Source of the DNA: Rhodoplanes elegans
GTDB taxonomy: Bacteria > Pseudomonadota > Alphaproteobacteria > Rhizobiales > Xanthobacteraceae
NCBI RefSeq assembly: GCF_016653355.1
Contig: NZ_NHSK01000076.1
Span: 123,333-187,332 of the forward strand
Length of the DNA stretch: 64,000 nucleotides
Reading direction: 5' to 3'
Made by a program: the position numbers and the translations under genes. The notes below the pieces were generated by a model. It worked only from the letters and a program-made list of their open reading frames with translations, was not told the origin of the DNA and did no database searches. Below, piece after piece: positions 53,755 through 63,491 of this stretch (position 1 is its first letter; each line of letters opens with the position of its first letter).

Positions 53755-55649
53755 GCGTCGTACCGGCGGCGGGTGCGCTGCTTGCGCTCGCGCGACATCG
53801 CCTGCTCGTCGAACAGCTCGGCGAGCTTGTCGGTCATCACGCCGCCGAGCTCCTCGGCGTCGACGATGGTGACGGCGCGGCGATAGTAGCGCGTCACGTC
53901 GTGGCCGATGCCGATGGCGATCAGCTCGACCGGCGAGCGCTGCTCGATCTCCTCGATGATGTGGCGCAGATGGCGCTCCAGATAGTTGCCGGAGTTGACC
54001 GACAGGGTGGAGTCGTCGACCGGTGCGCCGTCCGAGATCATCATCAGGATCTTGCGCTGCTCGGTCCGCGCCAGCAGGCGCTTGTGCGCCCAGTCGAGCG
54101 CCTCGCCGTCGATGTTCTCCTTCAGGAGCCCCTCGCGCATCATCAGGCCGAGATTCCTGCGCGCCCGCCGCCACGGCGCGTCGGCCGCCTTGTAGACGAT
54201 GTGGCGCAGATCGTTGAGGCGGCCCGGATTGGCCGGCTTGCCGGCGGCGAGCCACGCCTCGCGCGACTGGCCGCCCTTCCAGGCCCGCGTCGTGAAGCCG
54301 AGGATCTCGACCTTGACGCCGCAGCGCTCCAGCGTGCGGGCGAGAATGTCGGCGCAGGTCGCGGCCACGGTGATCGGGCGCCCGCGCATGGATCCGGAAT
54401 TGTCGATCAGCAGCGTGACGACCGTGTCGCGGAAATCCGTGTCCTTCTCCCACTTGAACGAGAGCGGATGCAGCGGATCGATGACCACGCGGGTGAGCCG
54501 GGCCGGATCGAGGATGCCCTCCTCCAGGTCGAAGTCCCAGGAGCGGTTCTGCTGCGCCATCAGGCGGCGCTGCAGCCGGTTGGCGAGGCGGGCGACGACG
54601 CCCTGCAGATGGGCGAGCTGCTTGTCGAGATAGCCGCGCAGCCGCTCGAGCTCCTCCGGCTCGCACAGATCCTCGGCGCCCAACACCTCGTCGAACTTGC
54701 TGACATAGGGCTTGTAGGCGGGGCCGCGCGGCTCGTTGCGCCGCTCGCGCATCTTCCATGGCTCGGCCGCGGTCTCCGGATTGCCGCTCTCGGAATCCTC
54801 CGGCATCTCGGCGGAAGGCGCATCGAGCGCCTCGGTCGAGCTCTCCGGCAGCTCGTCGGCGGAGGCGTCGGCCTCCTCGACGGTCGAGCGCTCCATGTCC
54901 TCGCTCTCGGAGGTCTCGCCGTCCTGGCCCTGGTCGTCCTGCTGGCCGTCGTCCTTGCTCTGGTCGGAGTCCTCCTCCTCGTCGGCGCGACCGCGGTCGT
55001 CGCCCATGTCGAGGGAGTCGAGGAGATCGTGGACGACGTCGCCGAAGCCCCGCTGGTCCTCGAGGAAGCGGCCGAGTTTGTCGAGATCCGGGCCCGCCTT
55101 CTGCTCGATCAGCGGCCGCCACAGCTCGACGATCTTGCGCGCGGCCGCGGGCGGCGCCGCGCCGGTGAGCCGCTCGCGCACGATCATGGCGAGCGCATCT
55201 TCCAGCGGCGCGTCGGCCCGGTCGGTGATCTCCTCGTAGCGGCCGCGGTGATAGCGATCGTCCAGCATGGCACCGAGATTGCGGGCGACGCCGAGCATGC
55301 GCTTCGCCCCGATCGCCTCGACGCGCGCCTGCTCGACCGCCTCGAACACGGCGCGCGCCTGCTGGCCGCCGGGCAGGAGCTTGCGATGCACGGCGTGGTC
55401 GTGACAGGCCATGCGCAGCGCGATCGCGTCGGCGTGGCCGCGCACGATCGCGGCGTCGCCGGCCGAGAACTTGCGCGGCGGCTCCGGCAGCCGCGCCTTG
55501 TTGCCGGCGGCGCCCGGCCGGTCGGCGGCGAACTGCACCTCGAGGTCCGGCTTTCGCGCGATGGCCTTCAGGCAGACGCCGACGGCCCGCTTGAACGGCT
55601 CGTTCGGAGCTTCCTTGCCGCCTTTGCCTTTGCTGGTGTTCGACGCCAT
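53751..55649 (-). CDS. cobT: Aerobic cobaltochelatase subunit CobT
   Basis: A 632-residue subunit of the CobNST cobalt chelatase of aerobic B12 synthesis. N-terminal helical region (1-205), an acidic linker (about 210-290, with [15 protein letters not shown]) and a C-terminal von Willebrand A domain with the MIDAS motif DNSGSMRG (about residue 408 on). CobS and CobT form the AAA+ motor that drives CobN (not in this window). It lies 128 bases after cobS on the same strand, with a palindromic repeat in the gap. Confidence 0.95.
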   Translation of the reverse strand: MASNTSKGKGGKEAPNEPFKRAVGVCLKAIARKPDLEVQFAADRPGAAGNKARLPEPPRKFSAGDAAIVRGHADAIALRMACHDHAVHRKLLPGGQQARAVFEAVEQARVEAIGAKRMLGVARNLGAMLDDRYHRGRYEEITDRADAPLEDALAMIVRERLTGAAPPAAARKIVELWRPLIEQKAGPDLDKLGRFLEDQRGFGDVVHDLLDSLDMGDDRGRADEEEDSDQSKDDGQQDDQGQDGETSESEDMERSTVEEADASADELPESSTEALDAPSAEMPEDSESGNPETAAEPWKMRERRNEPRGPAYKPYVSKFDEVLGAEDLCEPEELERLRGYLDKQLAHLQGVVARLANRLQRRLMAQQNRSWDFDLEEGILDPARLTRVVIDPLHPLSFKWEKDTDFRDTVVTLLIDNSGSMRGRPITVAATCADILARTLERCGVKVEILGFTTRAWKGGQSREAWLAAGKPANPGRLNDLRHIVYKAADAPWRRARRNLGLMMREGLLKENIDGEALDWAHKRLLARTEQRKILMMISDGAPVDDSTLSVNSGNYLERHLRHIIEEIEQRSPVELIAIGIGHDVTRYYRRAVTIVDAEELGGVMTDKLAELFDEQAMSRERKQRTRRRYDA

Positions 55650-55680
55650 ATCGCTTGCCGTTCTTGCCCCACACTCCGCT

Positions 55681-55757
55681 CATGCCCGCACAGGCAGGCA
55701 TCCAGGGCGCCTCGTCGTGTCGCCCCTGGGTCCCCGCTTTCGCGGGGACACGCGGAT
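55681..55757. repeat. Palindromic intergenic repeat between cobS and cobT
   Basis: A dispersed-type element beginning CATGCCCGCACAGGC and containing the hairpin TCCCCGC-TTTC-GCGGGGA. A fragment with similar wording (TGCGCGGGCATGAG) occurs near 62608-62622. Confidence 0.55.
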
Positions 55758-55777
55758 CAGGACGACGCGACGGCGCC

Positions 55778-56764
55778 TCAGCTCAGCGCGACGTTGACGG
55801 ACGACTCCGGCAGCTCCTGGCCGAAGCAGCGCTGATAGAACTCGGCGACCAGCGGCCGCTCCAGCTCGTCGCACTTGTTCAGGAACGTGACCCGGAAGGC
55901 GAAGCCGATGTCCTTGAAGATGTCGGCGTTCTCGGCCCAGGTGATGACCGTGCGCGGGCTCATCACGGTCGACAGGTCGCCGTTCATGAAGGCGTTGCGG
56001 GTGAGATCGGCGACCCGCACCATCTTGCCGACGATGTCGCGCCCCTGGGTGTTGCGATAGTGCTTCGCCTTGGCGAGCACGATCTCCACCTCGTTGTCGT
56101 GCGGCAGGTAGTTCAGCGTGGTGACGATCGACCAGCGGTCCATCTGGCCCTGGTTGATCTGCTGGGTGCCGTGATAGAGGCCCGAGGTGTCGCCGAGCCC
56201 GATGGTGTTCGCCGTGGCGAACAGGCGGAACGCCGGGTGCGGCTTGATCACCTTGTTCTGGTCGAGCAGCGTGAGGCGGCCCGACACCTCGAGCACGCGC
56301 TGGATCACGAACATCACGTCGGGGCGGCCGGCGTCGTACTCGTCGAAGCACAGCGCGACGTTGTGCTGCAGCGCCCACGGCAGGATGCCGTCGCGGAACT
56401 CGGTGATCTGCTGGCCCTCGTGGATCACGATGGCGTCCTTGCCGATCAGGTCGATGCGGCTGATGTGGCTGTCGAGATTGACGCGCACGCACGGCCAGTT
56501 CAGCCGCGCGGCGACCTGCTCGATATGGGTCGACTTGCCGGTGCCGTGATAGCCCGTGACCATGACGCGGCGGTTGCGCGCGAAGCCGGCCAGGATGGCG
56601 AGCGTGGTCGGACGGTCGAAGCGATAGTCCGGGTCGGTGTCGGGCACGTGCTCGTCGGGCTCCGAGAAGGCCGGAACCTCCATGTCGGAATCGATCCCGA
56701 AGAGCTGCCGGACCGACACCTTCATGTCGGGCAGCCCGGCCACGGCTTCTGTTGCGGCAGTCAT
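55778..56764 (-). CDS. cobS: Aerobic cobaltochelatase subunit CobS
   Basis: A 328-residue AAA+ ATPase of the cobalt chelatase. Walker [10 protein letters not shown] (71-79), Walker [11 protein letters not shown] (about 138-147), then [20 protein letters not shown]. It forms the motor ring with CobT for cobalt insertion into hydrogenobyrinic acid a,c-diamide. B12 is also a cofactor for AerR in the photosynthesis block, so this gene supports the same physiology. Upstream of cobT on the minus strand. Confidence 0.96.
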   Translation of the reverse strand: MTAATEAVAGLPDMKVSVRQLFGIDSDMEVPAFSEPDEHVPDTDPDYRFDRPTTLAILAGFARNRRVMVTGYHGTGKSTHIEQVAARLNWPCVRVNLDSHISRIDLIGKDAIVIHEGQQITEFRDGILPWALQHNVALCFDEYDAGRPDVMFVIQRVLEVSGRLTLLDQNKVIKPHPAFRLFATANTIGLGDTSGLYHGTQQINQGQMDRWSIVTTLNYLPHDNEVEIVLAKAKHYRNTQGRDIVGKMVRVADLTRNAFMNGDLSTVMSPRTVITWAENADIFKDIGFAFRVTFLNKCDELERPLVAEFYQRCFGQELPESSVNVALS

Positions 56765-56985
56765 TGCTCCTCCTGGCCCCGCGGGGGTGGGGCATACGGC
56801 GTCGGCGGCCTGTCGAGACCGCCTTTTTCTTTAGCAGACCGCCCGCGTGGCGCGGAAGCGGTCTCGGGCGCGATCTGCCGGGAACGGGACGCAGATCCTC
56901 GTATGGGCATGGCCTTCATATGGGCATGGCGTTGACGGGTCGCATCCGGGCGGCGTTCGCGCCGCCATCCGCCGCGCTCCGGCCG

Positions 56986-57612
56986 TCACACCAGCCCGGT
57001 CGACTTGAGATAATTGTAGGCCTCGAGGATTTCCCGGAGCTTGTCCTCCGAGCCGCGGTCGCCGCCATTGGCGTCGGGGTGGTGGCGTTTCACCAATTCC
57101 TTGAAGCGGCTCTTGATTTCGGCGCGCACCACGCCCGGCTCGAGGCCCAGCGTGTGCAGCGCCTTGCGCTCGGCGTTGCGCACGCTGCGGCGCTCCTGCT
57201 CGGCCTTCGCCTTGGTCGGGTCGGCGTGATGGCCGCCGAGCTCGCCGAACAGATCGAACGGGTCGGTCGGGTCGGCGTCGAACACCTGGTCGGAGCGGAA
57301 GCGGCGGGTGCGCGCATTGCCGCCGAGCCCGAGCTTCCAGGTCGGACGATGCCCGGTGACGGCGTCCTTCTGGTACTCGGCGACGGCGGAGTCGCTCATG
57401 CCGGCGAAGAAGTTGTAGTTCTGGTTGTACTCGCGCACATGATCGAGGCAGAACCGCCAGTACTCCCGCGCCTGCGTCCGGCCCTTCGGGGCGCGGTGCG
57501 TCGCCACGCAGGTGCAGCCCGGCCACTCGCAGGCCGGGCCTTCGGCAGGCCTGCGGTCGCGCTCGGGCTTGACGCGAATGCGGTCGAACAGGGGTGAGTC
57601 GAACTTCATCAC
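56986..57612 (-). CDS. J-domain (DnaJ-like) protein
   Basis: A 208-residue protein with a C-terminal J domain (about 145-205) and the HPD motif (RHHPDANGG). The N-terminal part has a cysteine-bearing segment CEWPGCTCVATHRAPKG and FCLDHVREYNQNYNFFAGM, a pattern seen in the J-protein next to cobS in Rhizobiales. It probably recruits DnaK to a specific client. Two ATGs occur at the start (57612 and 57609). It lies upstream of cobS, same strand. Confidence 0.9.
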   Translation of the reverse strand: MMKFDSPLFDRIRVKPERDRRPAEGPACEWPGCTCVATHRAPKGRTQAREYWRFCLDHVREYNQNYNFFAGMSDSAVAEYQKDAVTGHRPTWKLGLGGNARTRRFRSDQVFDADPTDPFDLFGELGGHHADPTKAKAEQERRSVRNAERKALHTLGLEPGVVRAEIKSRFKELVKRHHPDANGGDRGSEDKLREILEAYNYLKSTGLV

Positions 57613-57816
57613 GGACCATTATGGACGTCGCCCGCACCCCCGCAAGAATTGACAGGGGGCGGGTGATATGCTCGCCGACGCTGCACCACGACTTGCATGT
57701 AAGAGACACGCATGTCCGCGATCCGGTAGGACGCGCCATGCGGGCACGAGACAGGCTTGCACGGAACGCCGCGTCGGCTCCGAGCCTGACGGGATGGTTC
57801 TAACATAGGAAGCGCC

Positions 57817-58089
57817 ATGCTGGTTCGCGACATCATGACGGAAAAGCTCTCGGCCGCGTTCGCGCCGTCGCGCCTCGAGGTCATCGACGAGTCCCACCGC
57901 CACGAGGGGCATGCCGGCGCCCGGCCGGGCGGCCAGACGCATTTTCGCGTGCGCATCGTCGCGGAGGCGTTCCGCGGCAAGAGCCGGCTCGACCGCCACC
58001 GCGCCATCAACCAGGCGCTCGCCGCCGAGATCGAAGGCGGCGTCCACGCGCTCGCCATCGAGGCGGCCGCGCCCGGGGAGGGGGCGTAA
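57817..58089 (+). CDS. BolA-family protein
   Basis: A 90-residue BolA-like protein with HEGHAG...THFRVRIVAEAF and RHRAINQALAAEI, in which the His residues can take part in Fe-S binding with monothiol glutaredoxins. AGGAAG precedes the start. It is divergent from the J-domain gene, as in many alphaproteobacteria. Confidence 0.93.
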   Translation: MLVRDIMTEKLSAAFAPSRLEVIDESHRHEGHAGARPGGQTHFRVRIVAEAFRGKSRLDRHRAINQALAAEIEGGVHALAIEAAAPGEGA

Positions 58090-58116
58090 ATTCGACCCGG
58101 CACGGCGCCCCTTATT

Positions 58117-58287
58117 CCTTCTCCCCGCGCGCGGGGAGAAGGTGGCTCGCCGCACAGCGGCGAGTCGGATGAGGGGGCGCCTCCGGAAAGCTCAGACTCG
58201 AAAGCTCAGACTCGCGGCGACGCCACCTCACCCGACATCCGCGCTGACGCGCGAATGTCGACCTCTCCCTGCACGGCGGGGAGAGGT
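58117..58287. repeat. Composite palindromic repeat between BolA and CNNM genes
   Basis: Left half: CCTTCTCCCCGCGCGCGGGGAGAAGG hairpin (26 bases, 58117-58142) followed by CTCGCCGC/GCGGCGAG. Right half: a CCTCTCCC...GGGGAGAGG hairpin at 58262-58287. In the middle is a tandem duplication of the 14-mer AAAGCTCAGACTCG (58187-58214). A half-copy occurs at 63433 next to the IS110 element. Confidence 0.72.
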
Positions 58288-58316
58288 GAAAGGGACGGCA
58301 TCCCGCGCGCCCCGCC

Positions 58317-59615
58317 TCACCCGGCCCGGACGACGAGCGCGTTCTTGCGGCGCGTCAGCGGGGTGATGCGCAGCGAGGTGATGCGGTTGCGCTGGCGGCG
58401 CAGCACCTGGAAGCGGAAGCCGTGGAACGTGAAGCTCTGGCCCGGCTCCGGGATCGAGCGCGCTTCGTGGATCACGAGGCCGGCGATGGTCGTCGCGTCG
58501 GCGTCGGGCAGGCTCCACTCCATCACTCGGTTGAGATCGCGGATCGGCACGCCGCCGTCGACCGTCACCGAACCGTCCGGCTGGGTCCGCACGCCGGCCA
58601 GATCGACGTCGTGCTCGTCCGAGATGTCGCCGACGATCTCCTCCAGAATGTCCTCCAGCGTGACGAGGCCCATCATCTCGCCGTACTCGTCGACGACCAG
58701 CGCGAAGTGGGTCCGACGCCGCCGGAACGCCTTGAGCTGCTCGGAGAGCGGCCGGATTTCCGGCACGAACCAGGCCGGCCGCGCGAGCGCCATCACGTCG
58801 ATCTTGGAGAAGTCGCCGTCGCTGCCGTGCAGGGCCCGCAGCACGTCCTTCACGTGCAGCACGCCGACGATGTTCTCCGGCGTCCCCTGCCACAGCGGCA
58901 CCCGGGTCTTCGGCCCCGACAGCACCGCCTCGACGATCTTCTCGGGCGGGTCGGCGGCGTTCGCCATGATCACGTCGGTGCGGTGGATCATCACGTCGGC
59001 GACGGTCAGCTCGCGCAGGTCGAGGAGGCCGCCGAGCATGTCGCGGTCGATCTTCTCGACGCCGCCCTCGCGGTGGAACAGGTCGACGGCGCCGCGCAGC
59101 TCCTCGTGGGCCGAGAGGATCGGCGCGCTCTCGCCGATGACGATGCCGGCGCGCGCCAGCAGCCAGCGCACCACCGCGTTGACGGCGCCGATCACCGGGC
59201 CGAACAGCCGGACCAGCGCCGCCATTGGGCGGGCGACCAGTAGGGCGATGCGGTCAGGATTGTCGAACGCCGCGGTCTTCGGCAGCACCTCGCAGAACAC
59301 CACCACCAGCACGGTCATGATCACGGTCGCGTAGACGACGCCGACCTCGCCGAACCAGGCGAGCAGCAGGCCGGTCGCCATCGACGAGGCGCCGATGTTG
59401 ACGACGTTGTTGCCGATCAGCAGCGCGCCGAGCAGCCGCTCGCGCGCATCGAGCAGGCTGTTCACCAGCCCGGCGCGGCGGTCGCCGTCGCGGGCGAGCC
59501 GCGCCATCGTGGCGCGCGACGAGGCGGTCAGCGCCGTCTCGCTCCCCGAGAAGAAGGACGAGGCGACGAGGCAGACGACCAGGGCGGCGAGGATCAGCCA
59601 GTCGGAAGCGTCCAT
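58317..59615 (-). CDS. HlyC/CorC-type transporter (CNNM plus CBS domains)
   Basis: A 432-residue membrane protein: an N-terminal CNNM (DUF21) domain with about 3-4 helices (FFSGSETALTASSRA is the family mark), two CBS domains (about 205-330, with VADVMIHRTDVIM and VVDEYGEMMGLVTLEDILEEI), then a CorC/HlyC C-terminal domain (about 345-425). Relatives export Mg or Co or act as membrane proteins of uncertain transport. It is downstream of aroB on the same strand (about 90 bases). Confidence 0.92.
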   Translation of the reverse strand: MDASDWLILAALVVCLVASSFFSGSETALTASSRATMARLARDGDRRAGLVNSLLDARERLLGALLIGNNVVNIGASSMATGLLLAWFGEVGVVYATVIMTVLVVVFCEVLPKTAAFDNPDRIALLVARPMAALVRLFGPVIGAVNAVVRWLLARAGIVIGESAPILSAHEELRGAVDLFHREGGVEKIDRDMLGGLLDLRELTVADVMIHRTDVIMANAADPPEKIVEAVLSGPKTRVPLWQGTPENIVGVLHVKDVLRALHGSDGDFSKIDVMALARPAWFVPEIRPLSEQLKAFRRRRTHFALVVDEYGEMMGLVTLEDILEEIVGDISDEHDVDLAGVRTQPDGSVTVDGGVPIRDLNRVMEWSLPDADATTIAGLVIHEARSIPEPGQSFTFHGFRFQVLRRQRNRITSLRITPLTRRKNALVVRAG

Positions 59616-59704
59616 GGCGGGGTCTCGTAGGGTCGCGACATCCGCGGCTCACCCCTCCCCGCACGCGGGGCGAGGGAACCGGAGCGCGCTCGCGCCGGCC
59701 ACTC

Positions 59705-60832
59705 TCACGCGAGCTGCGACGCCACGAAGGCGCGGATGTCGTTCGGATCGACGTCGCGGGTCACGAAGGCCTCGCCGATGCCGCGCGCCAGGATGAAGGT
59801 CATGCGGCCGCGCGAGACCTTCTTGTCCTGCGCCATCAGATCCATCATCCGGTCGGCGTCGGGCCAGCGGAACGGCACATCCTTCACCCGGGTCGGCAGG
59901 CCGACATCGGCGAGGTGCTGTTCCACCCGCTCGGCCTCGGTCTTCGGCAGCAGGCCGATGCGGGCCGAGTAGCGGAACGCCAGCACCATGCCGAGCGACA
60001 CGGCCTCGCCGTGCAGGAGCTTGGCCGAGAACCCCGCCGCCGCCTCGAAGGCGTGCCCGAAGGTGTGGCCGAGATTGAGCAGCGCGCGGTCGCCGGTCTC
60101 GCGCTCGTCGCGGGCGACGATCGCGGCCTTCATCCGGCAGCAGGTGGCGATGGCGTGCTCGCGGGCCGGGCCGCCGGCGAACACGTCGCGGGCGTTCGCC
60201 TCCAGCCAGGCGAAGAAGCCGGCGTCGCCGAGAAGCCCGTATTTCGCGACCTCGGCATAGCCGGCGCGGAACTCGCGCGGCGGCAGCGTGTCGAGCAGGC
60301 TCGTGTCGGCCAGCACCAGGATGGGCTGATGGAAGGCGCCGACCAGGTTCTTGCCGAGCCGCGAGTTGATCGCGGTCTTGCCGCCGACCGAGGAATCGAC
60401 CTGGGCGAGCAGCGTGGTCGGCACCTGGACATAGTCGAGCCCGCGCCGCGTCACCGCCGCGGCGAAGCCCGACAGGTCGCCGACGACGCCGCCGCCGAGC
60501 GCGACGACGAGATCGCCGCGCTCGATCTTGGCGGCCAGCAGTTCGTCGCAGACGCGCTCCAGCGTGGCGAAGCTCTTCGAGCCCTCGCCGGCCGCGACGA
60601 TGACGCGCGTCGAGGCGATCCCTGCGGCGGCGAGCGCCGCCTCGATCGCGGCGAGGTGCAGGGCCGCGACCGTCACGTCGCAGACGATGGCCGCCTTGGC
60701 GCCGGGCTTGAGGGCGGCGAGGCGGGGCCCGAGCGTCGCCACGAGGCCGCGGCCGATGACGATGTCGTAGGCGCGCTCGCCGAGCGCGACGTCGACCACG
60801 ATCGGCTCGCCGGGGCGGGTCGGAGCATTCAT
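59705..60832 (-). CDS. aroB: 3-dehydroquinate synthase
   Basis: A 375-residue NAD- and metal-dependent enzyme, second step of the shikimate pathway. VVALGGGVVGDLSGFAAAV binds NAD, VPTTLLAQVDSSVGGKTAIN is the signature, and NLGHTFGHAFE holds metal ligands. It begins MNAPTRPGEP at 60832, overlapping the aroK stop by 4 bases, so the two are translated together. Confidence 0.97.
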   Translation of the reverse strand: MNAPTRPGEPIVVDVALGERAYDIVIGRGLVATLGPRLAALKPGAKAAIVCDVTVAALHLAAIEAALAAAGIASTRVIVAAGEGSKSFATLERVCDELLAAKIERGDLVVALGGGVVGDLSGFAAAVTRRGLDYVQVPTTLLAQVDSSVGGKTAINSRLGKNLVGAFHQPILVLADTSLLDTLPPREFRAGYAEVAKYGLLGDAGFFAWLEANARDVFAGGPAREHAIATCCRMKAAIVARDERETGDRALLNLGHTFGHAFEAAAGFSAKLLHGEAVSLGMVLAFRYSARIGLLPKTEAERVEQHLADVGLPTRVKDVPFRWPDADRMMDLMAQDKKVSRGRMTFILARGIGEAFVTRDVDPNDIRAFVASQLA

Positions 60833-61503
60833 GGCGCGGATCCTTTTTGGACGTGCTGTCCGTCGTTCACGACCGCCTGCGGCCCCTCCGACGGCGCGGC
60901 CACAGGCACCGGCCGCGCGACGCCGAGATGGCCGGCGAGCGCGGCGACGATCTCGTCGACGATGACGTCGTGCGGCACGTCGCGCGACTGCACCGTCAGG
61001 GTCGCCTCGGCATAGACCGGATAGCGCTCCGCGATCAGCCGGGCCAGCGTCGCCTCGGGATCGGCGGTCTTCATCAACGGCCGGTCGGAGCGCCGGCGGA
61101 TGCGGCGCAGCAGCACGTCGATCTCGGCGTCGAGCCACACCGACACGCCGCGCTCGGCGATCAGGGCGCGGGTGCCGGGGTTCATGAAGGCGCCGCCCCC
61201 GGTGGCGATGACGCGCGGCCCGTCGGCGAGCAGCCGGCCGATCACCCGCGCCTCGCCGGCGCGGAAATAGTCCTCGCCATGCGCCTCGAAGATGTCCGGG
61301 ATCGACATGCCGGCAGCGGCCTCGATCTCGTTGTCGGCGTCGACGAAGGGCAGGCCCATGCGGGCGGCGAGCCGACGGCCGACCGAGGACTTGCCCGCCC
61401 CCATCATCCCGACCAGCACGAGCGCGCGCCGGCCCAGCGCGCCCGCCACCGCGGTGGCGAGCCCGGCAGGCTCGGGAGAGGGGCGCAAGGCGACGTCGGT
61501 CAT
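60829..61503 (-). CDS. aroK: Shikimate kinase
   Basis: A 224-residue P-loop kinase that phosphorylates shikimate. Walker A GMMGAGKSS (about 32-40), DADNEIE (about 55-61), the substrate motif GGGAFMNP and lid arginines (RRSDRPLM). The C-terminal extension of about 30 residues after the kinase domain has no recognised function. It is the first gene of the aroK-aroB pair and divergent from a Spy-like gene. Confidence 0.96.
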   Translation of the reverse strand: MTDVALRPSPEPAGLATAVAGALGRRALVLVGMMGAGKSSVGRRLAARMGLPFVDADNEIEAAAGMSIPDIFEAHGEDYFRAGEARVIGRLLADGPRVIATGGGAFMNPGTRALIAERGVSVWLDAEIDVLLRRIRRRSDRPLMKTADPEATLARLIAERYPVYAEATLTVQSRDVPHDVIVDEIVAALAGHLGVARPVPVAAPSEGPQAVVNDGQHVQKGSAP

Positions 61504-61787
61504 GCGGTCCGGCCGATCCGTTCGACGAATGTTCGCGAAGAGTGCCCGCTCGATACAACCCCGGCGCCCGGCTGTCCATGGCGGCCCCGGGCGTGCTGAC
61601 CGGCGCAGCCGCGGGTCGCCGCCGGCCGCTCGGCTTTACATAACTTTACCGGGCGGAGAAGCCCGCGAAACCGCCGTCCCCGACAGTGTCGCCATGGCCG
61701 ATCGACACGAGCGGTCGCGCCGACATCTTCACGGACGAGCGCCGCGGCGAAGGCCGGACGATCGTCGCGACCCCAGAGGAGACCTCC

Positions 61788-62402
61788 ATGTCCGATACCA
61801 CCTCCGCCCCGCAGGCCCCGCTCCCGACGCCGGTCCCGACCCGCAAGCGCGGGCGCCGCATCGCCTCCTACGCCGTCGTCGCGGCGCTCGCCGCGGGTCT
61901 CGTCGGCGTCGGCCTGTCGGCCACCGGCTCGCTCGGCCAGGGCATGGGCTTCGGCGGCCCGTTCGGGCACGGCGGCCCGGGCTTCGCCGGCGGCTTCGGC
62001 CCGCACGGCTTCGGGGGCCCGTTCGGCCGCGCCTTCGATCCGGCCCAGGCCGAGCAGCGCGCCGACCGCATGGTGCGCCACCTCGCAGTCGAACTCGACG
62101 CCACCACGGAGCAGCAGGACAAGCTGCGCGCCATCGTGAAGTCGGCCCTCAAGGACGTGCTGCCGATGCGCGAGAAGCTCCGCACCGCGCGCAGCCAGGC
62201 GCACGATCTCCTCACCGCCCAGACGATCGACCGCGCCGCCATCGAGAAGCTGCGCGCCGAGAACATCGCGCTCGCCGACCAGGCGTCGAAGCGCATCGCC
62301 CAGGCGCTCGGCGACGCCGCCGAGGTGCTGACCCCCGAGCAGCGGCGCAAGCTCGACGAGCGCATGCCGCCGGCCGGCTTCTTCCGCGGGTGGCGCGGCT
62401 AG
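61788..62402 (+). CDS. Spy/CpxP-like periplasmic protein
   Basis: A 204-residue protein with an N-terminal membrane anchor or signal (about 24-45: IASYAVVAALAAGLVGVGLS), a Gly/Phe-rich stretch (FGGPFGHGGPGFAGGFGP) and a helical domain with LDATTEQQDKLRAIVK and VLTPEQRRKLDERM, the LTxxQ motif of the Spy/CpxP/heavy-metal-sensor family. These are ATP-independent chaperones or stress sensors. AGAGGAG precedes the start. An OmpR-type regulator is encoded 300 bases downstream, same strand, and may be part of the same response. Confidence 0.85.
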   Translation: MSDTTSAPQAPLPTPVPTRKRGRRIASYAVVAALAAGLVGVGLSATGSLGQGMGFGGPFGHGGPGFAGGFGPHGFGGPFGRAFDPAQAEQRADRMVRHLAVELDATTEQQDKLRAIVKSALKDVLPMREKLRTARSQAHDLLTAQTIDRAAIEKLRAENIALADQASKRIAQALGDAAEVLTPEQRRKLDERMPPAGFFRGWRG

Positions 62403-62481
62403 TCCCCAGTCTCCGCCCCCACGGCCGAGCGTCGCCGTCCACCACCCCGGACGGCGACGCTCACCGCCGTTTTGCCCGGTC

Positions 62482-62586
62482 CGTCATTCCGGGGCGGCGC
62501 ACAGCGCCGAACCCGGAATCCAGCCCAGAATGCCGAGCTTGCCGCTGGATTCCGGGTTCGCGCCTTCGGCGCGCCCCGGAATGACG
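62482..62586. repeat. Long palindromic intergenic repeat
   Basis: The ends are perfect inverted repeats: CGTCATTCCGGGGC on the left, GCCCCGGAATGACG on the right. Inner arms: AACCCGGAATCCAGC pairs with GCTGGATTCCGGGTT. The whole 105-base element fills most of the 302-base gap between the Spy-like gene and the response regulator. The last 80 bases of the gap must contain the regulator's promoter or leader. Confidence 0.8.
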
Positions 62587-62704
62587 ACGTCTGCGAAGCC
62601 CTCGCCTGCGCGGGCATGAGCGGAGGTCGGGGCGCGCGCCGCTGAAACTGCGATAGACTGCACGCCTTCGTGTCCCGCTGCCTCTCTGTTCCGCGACGTC
62701 CTTC

Positions 62705-63394
62705 ATGACCGACCGCATCCTGCTGATCGAGGACGATGCCCGTCTCGCCGAGATGGTGAAGAGCTATCTCGGCGCCGCCGGCTTCGACGTGACGGTGGCG
62801 CCCACCGGTGGCGCCGGCATCACGCTGCACGACCGCCAGGGCTTCGACGCGCTGGTGCTCGACCTGATGCTGCCCGACATGGACGGGCTCGACGTCTGCC
62901 GCACCATCCGGACGCGCGCCCGCACGCCGATCCTGATGCTGACGGCACGCGGCGATGCGATGGACCGGGTCATCGGGCTGGAGATCGGCGCCGACGATTA
63001 TCTGCCGAAACCGTTCGAGCCGCGCGAGCTGCTCGCCCGCCTCAAGGCGGTGCTGCGCCGGTCCAAGGGCGGGGAGCCGGTCGCCGAGGTGATGCGGTTC
63101 GGCCGGCTGGAGATCGACCTCGGCGCCCGCGAGGTGCGGCTCGACGGCGAGGCACGGCCGCTGACCAGCTATCAGTTCGAGCTCCTGCTGGTGCTCGCCC
63201 GCCATGCCGGCCGGGTGATGTCGCGCGAGGCGATCATGGACCTCGTCAAGCACGAGCGCCTGGAGGCGTTCGACCGCTCGATCGACGTGCACGTCTCGCG
63301 CATCCGCGCGGCGATCGAGGACGACGTCAAGCAGCCGCGCCGCGTCATCACGGTGCGGGGCGCCGGCTACGTCTTCGCGAAGGCGCAGGACTGA
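62705..63394 (+). CDS. OmpR/PhoB-family response regulator
   Basis: A 229-residue two-component regulator. The receiver domain has the acidic pair Asp10/Asp11, phospho-acceptor Asp53 (VLDLMLPDMDG) and Lys102 (LPKPFEP). The C-terminal winged helix has ARHAGRVMSREAIMDLV and SIDVHVSRIRAAIE. The histidine kinase that normally follows is missing: an IS110-type element begins about 100 bases after the stop. Confidence 0.95.
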   Translation: MTDRILLIEDDARLAEMVKSYLGAAGFDVTVAPTGGAGITLHDRQGFDALVLDLMLPDMDGLDVCRTIRTRARTPILMLTARGDAMDRVIGLEIGADDYLPKPFEPRELLARLKAVLRRSKGGEPVAEVMRFGRLEIDLGAREVRLDGEARPLTSYQFELLLVLARHAGRVMSREAIMDLVKHERLEAFDRSIDVHVSRIRAAIEDDVKQPRRVITVRGAGYVFAKAQD

Positions 63395-63432
63395 TGCCCC
63401 TGAGACCGGATATCCGAGGCACAGCGCCGATT

Positions 63433-63491
63433 ATCCCTCTCCCCGCGCGCGGGGAGAGGGTGGCTCGACGCGCAGCGTCGAGTCGGGTGAG
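63433..63491. repeat. Half-copy of palindromic repeat, ending at the IS110 element
   Basis: CCTCTCCCCGCGCGCGGGGAGAGGG, then TGGCTCGACGCGCAGCGTCGAGTCGGGTGAG. It matches the left half of the element at 58117 but breaks off after GGTGAG, where the transposon end starts. Confidence 0.72.
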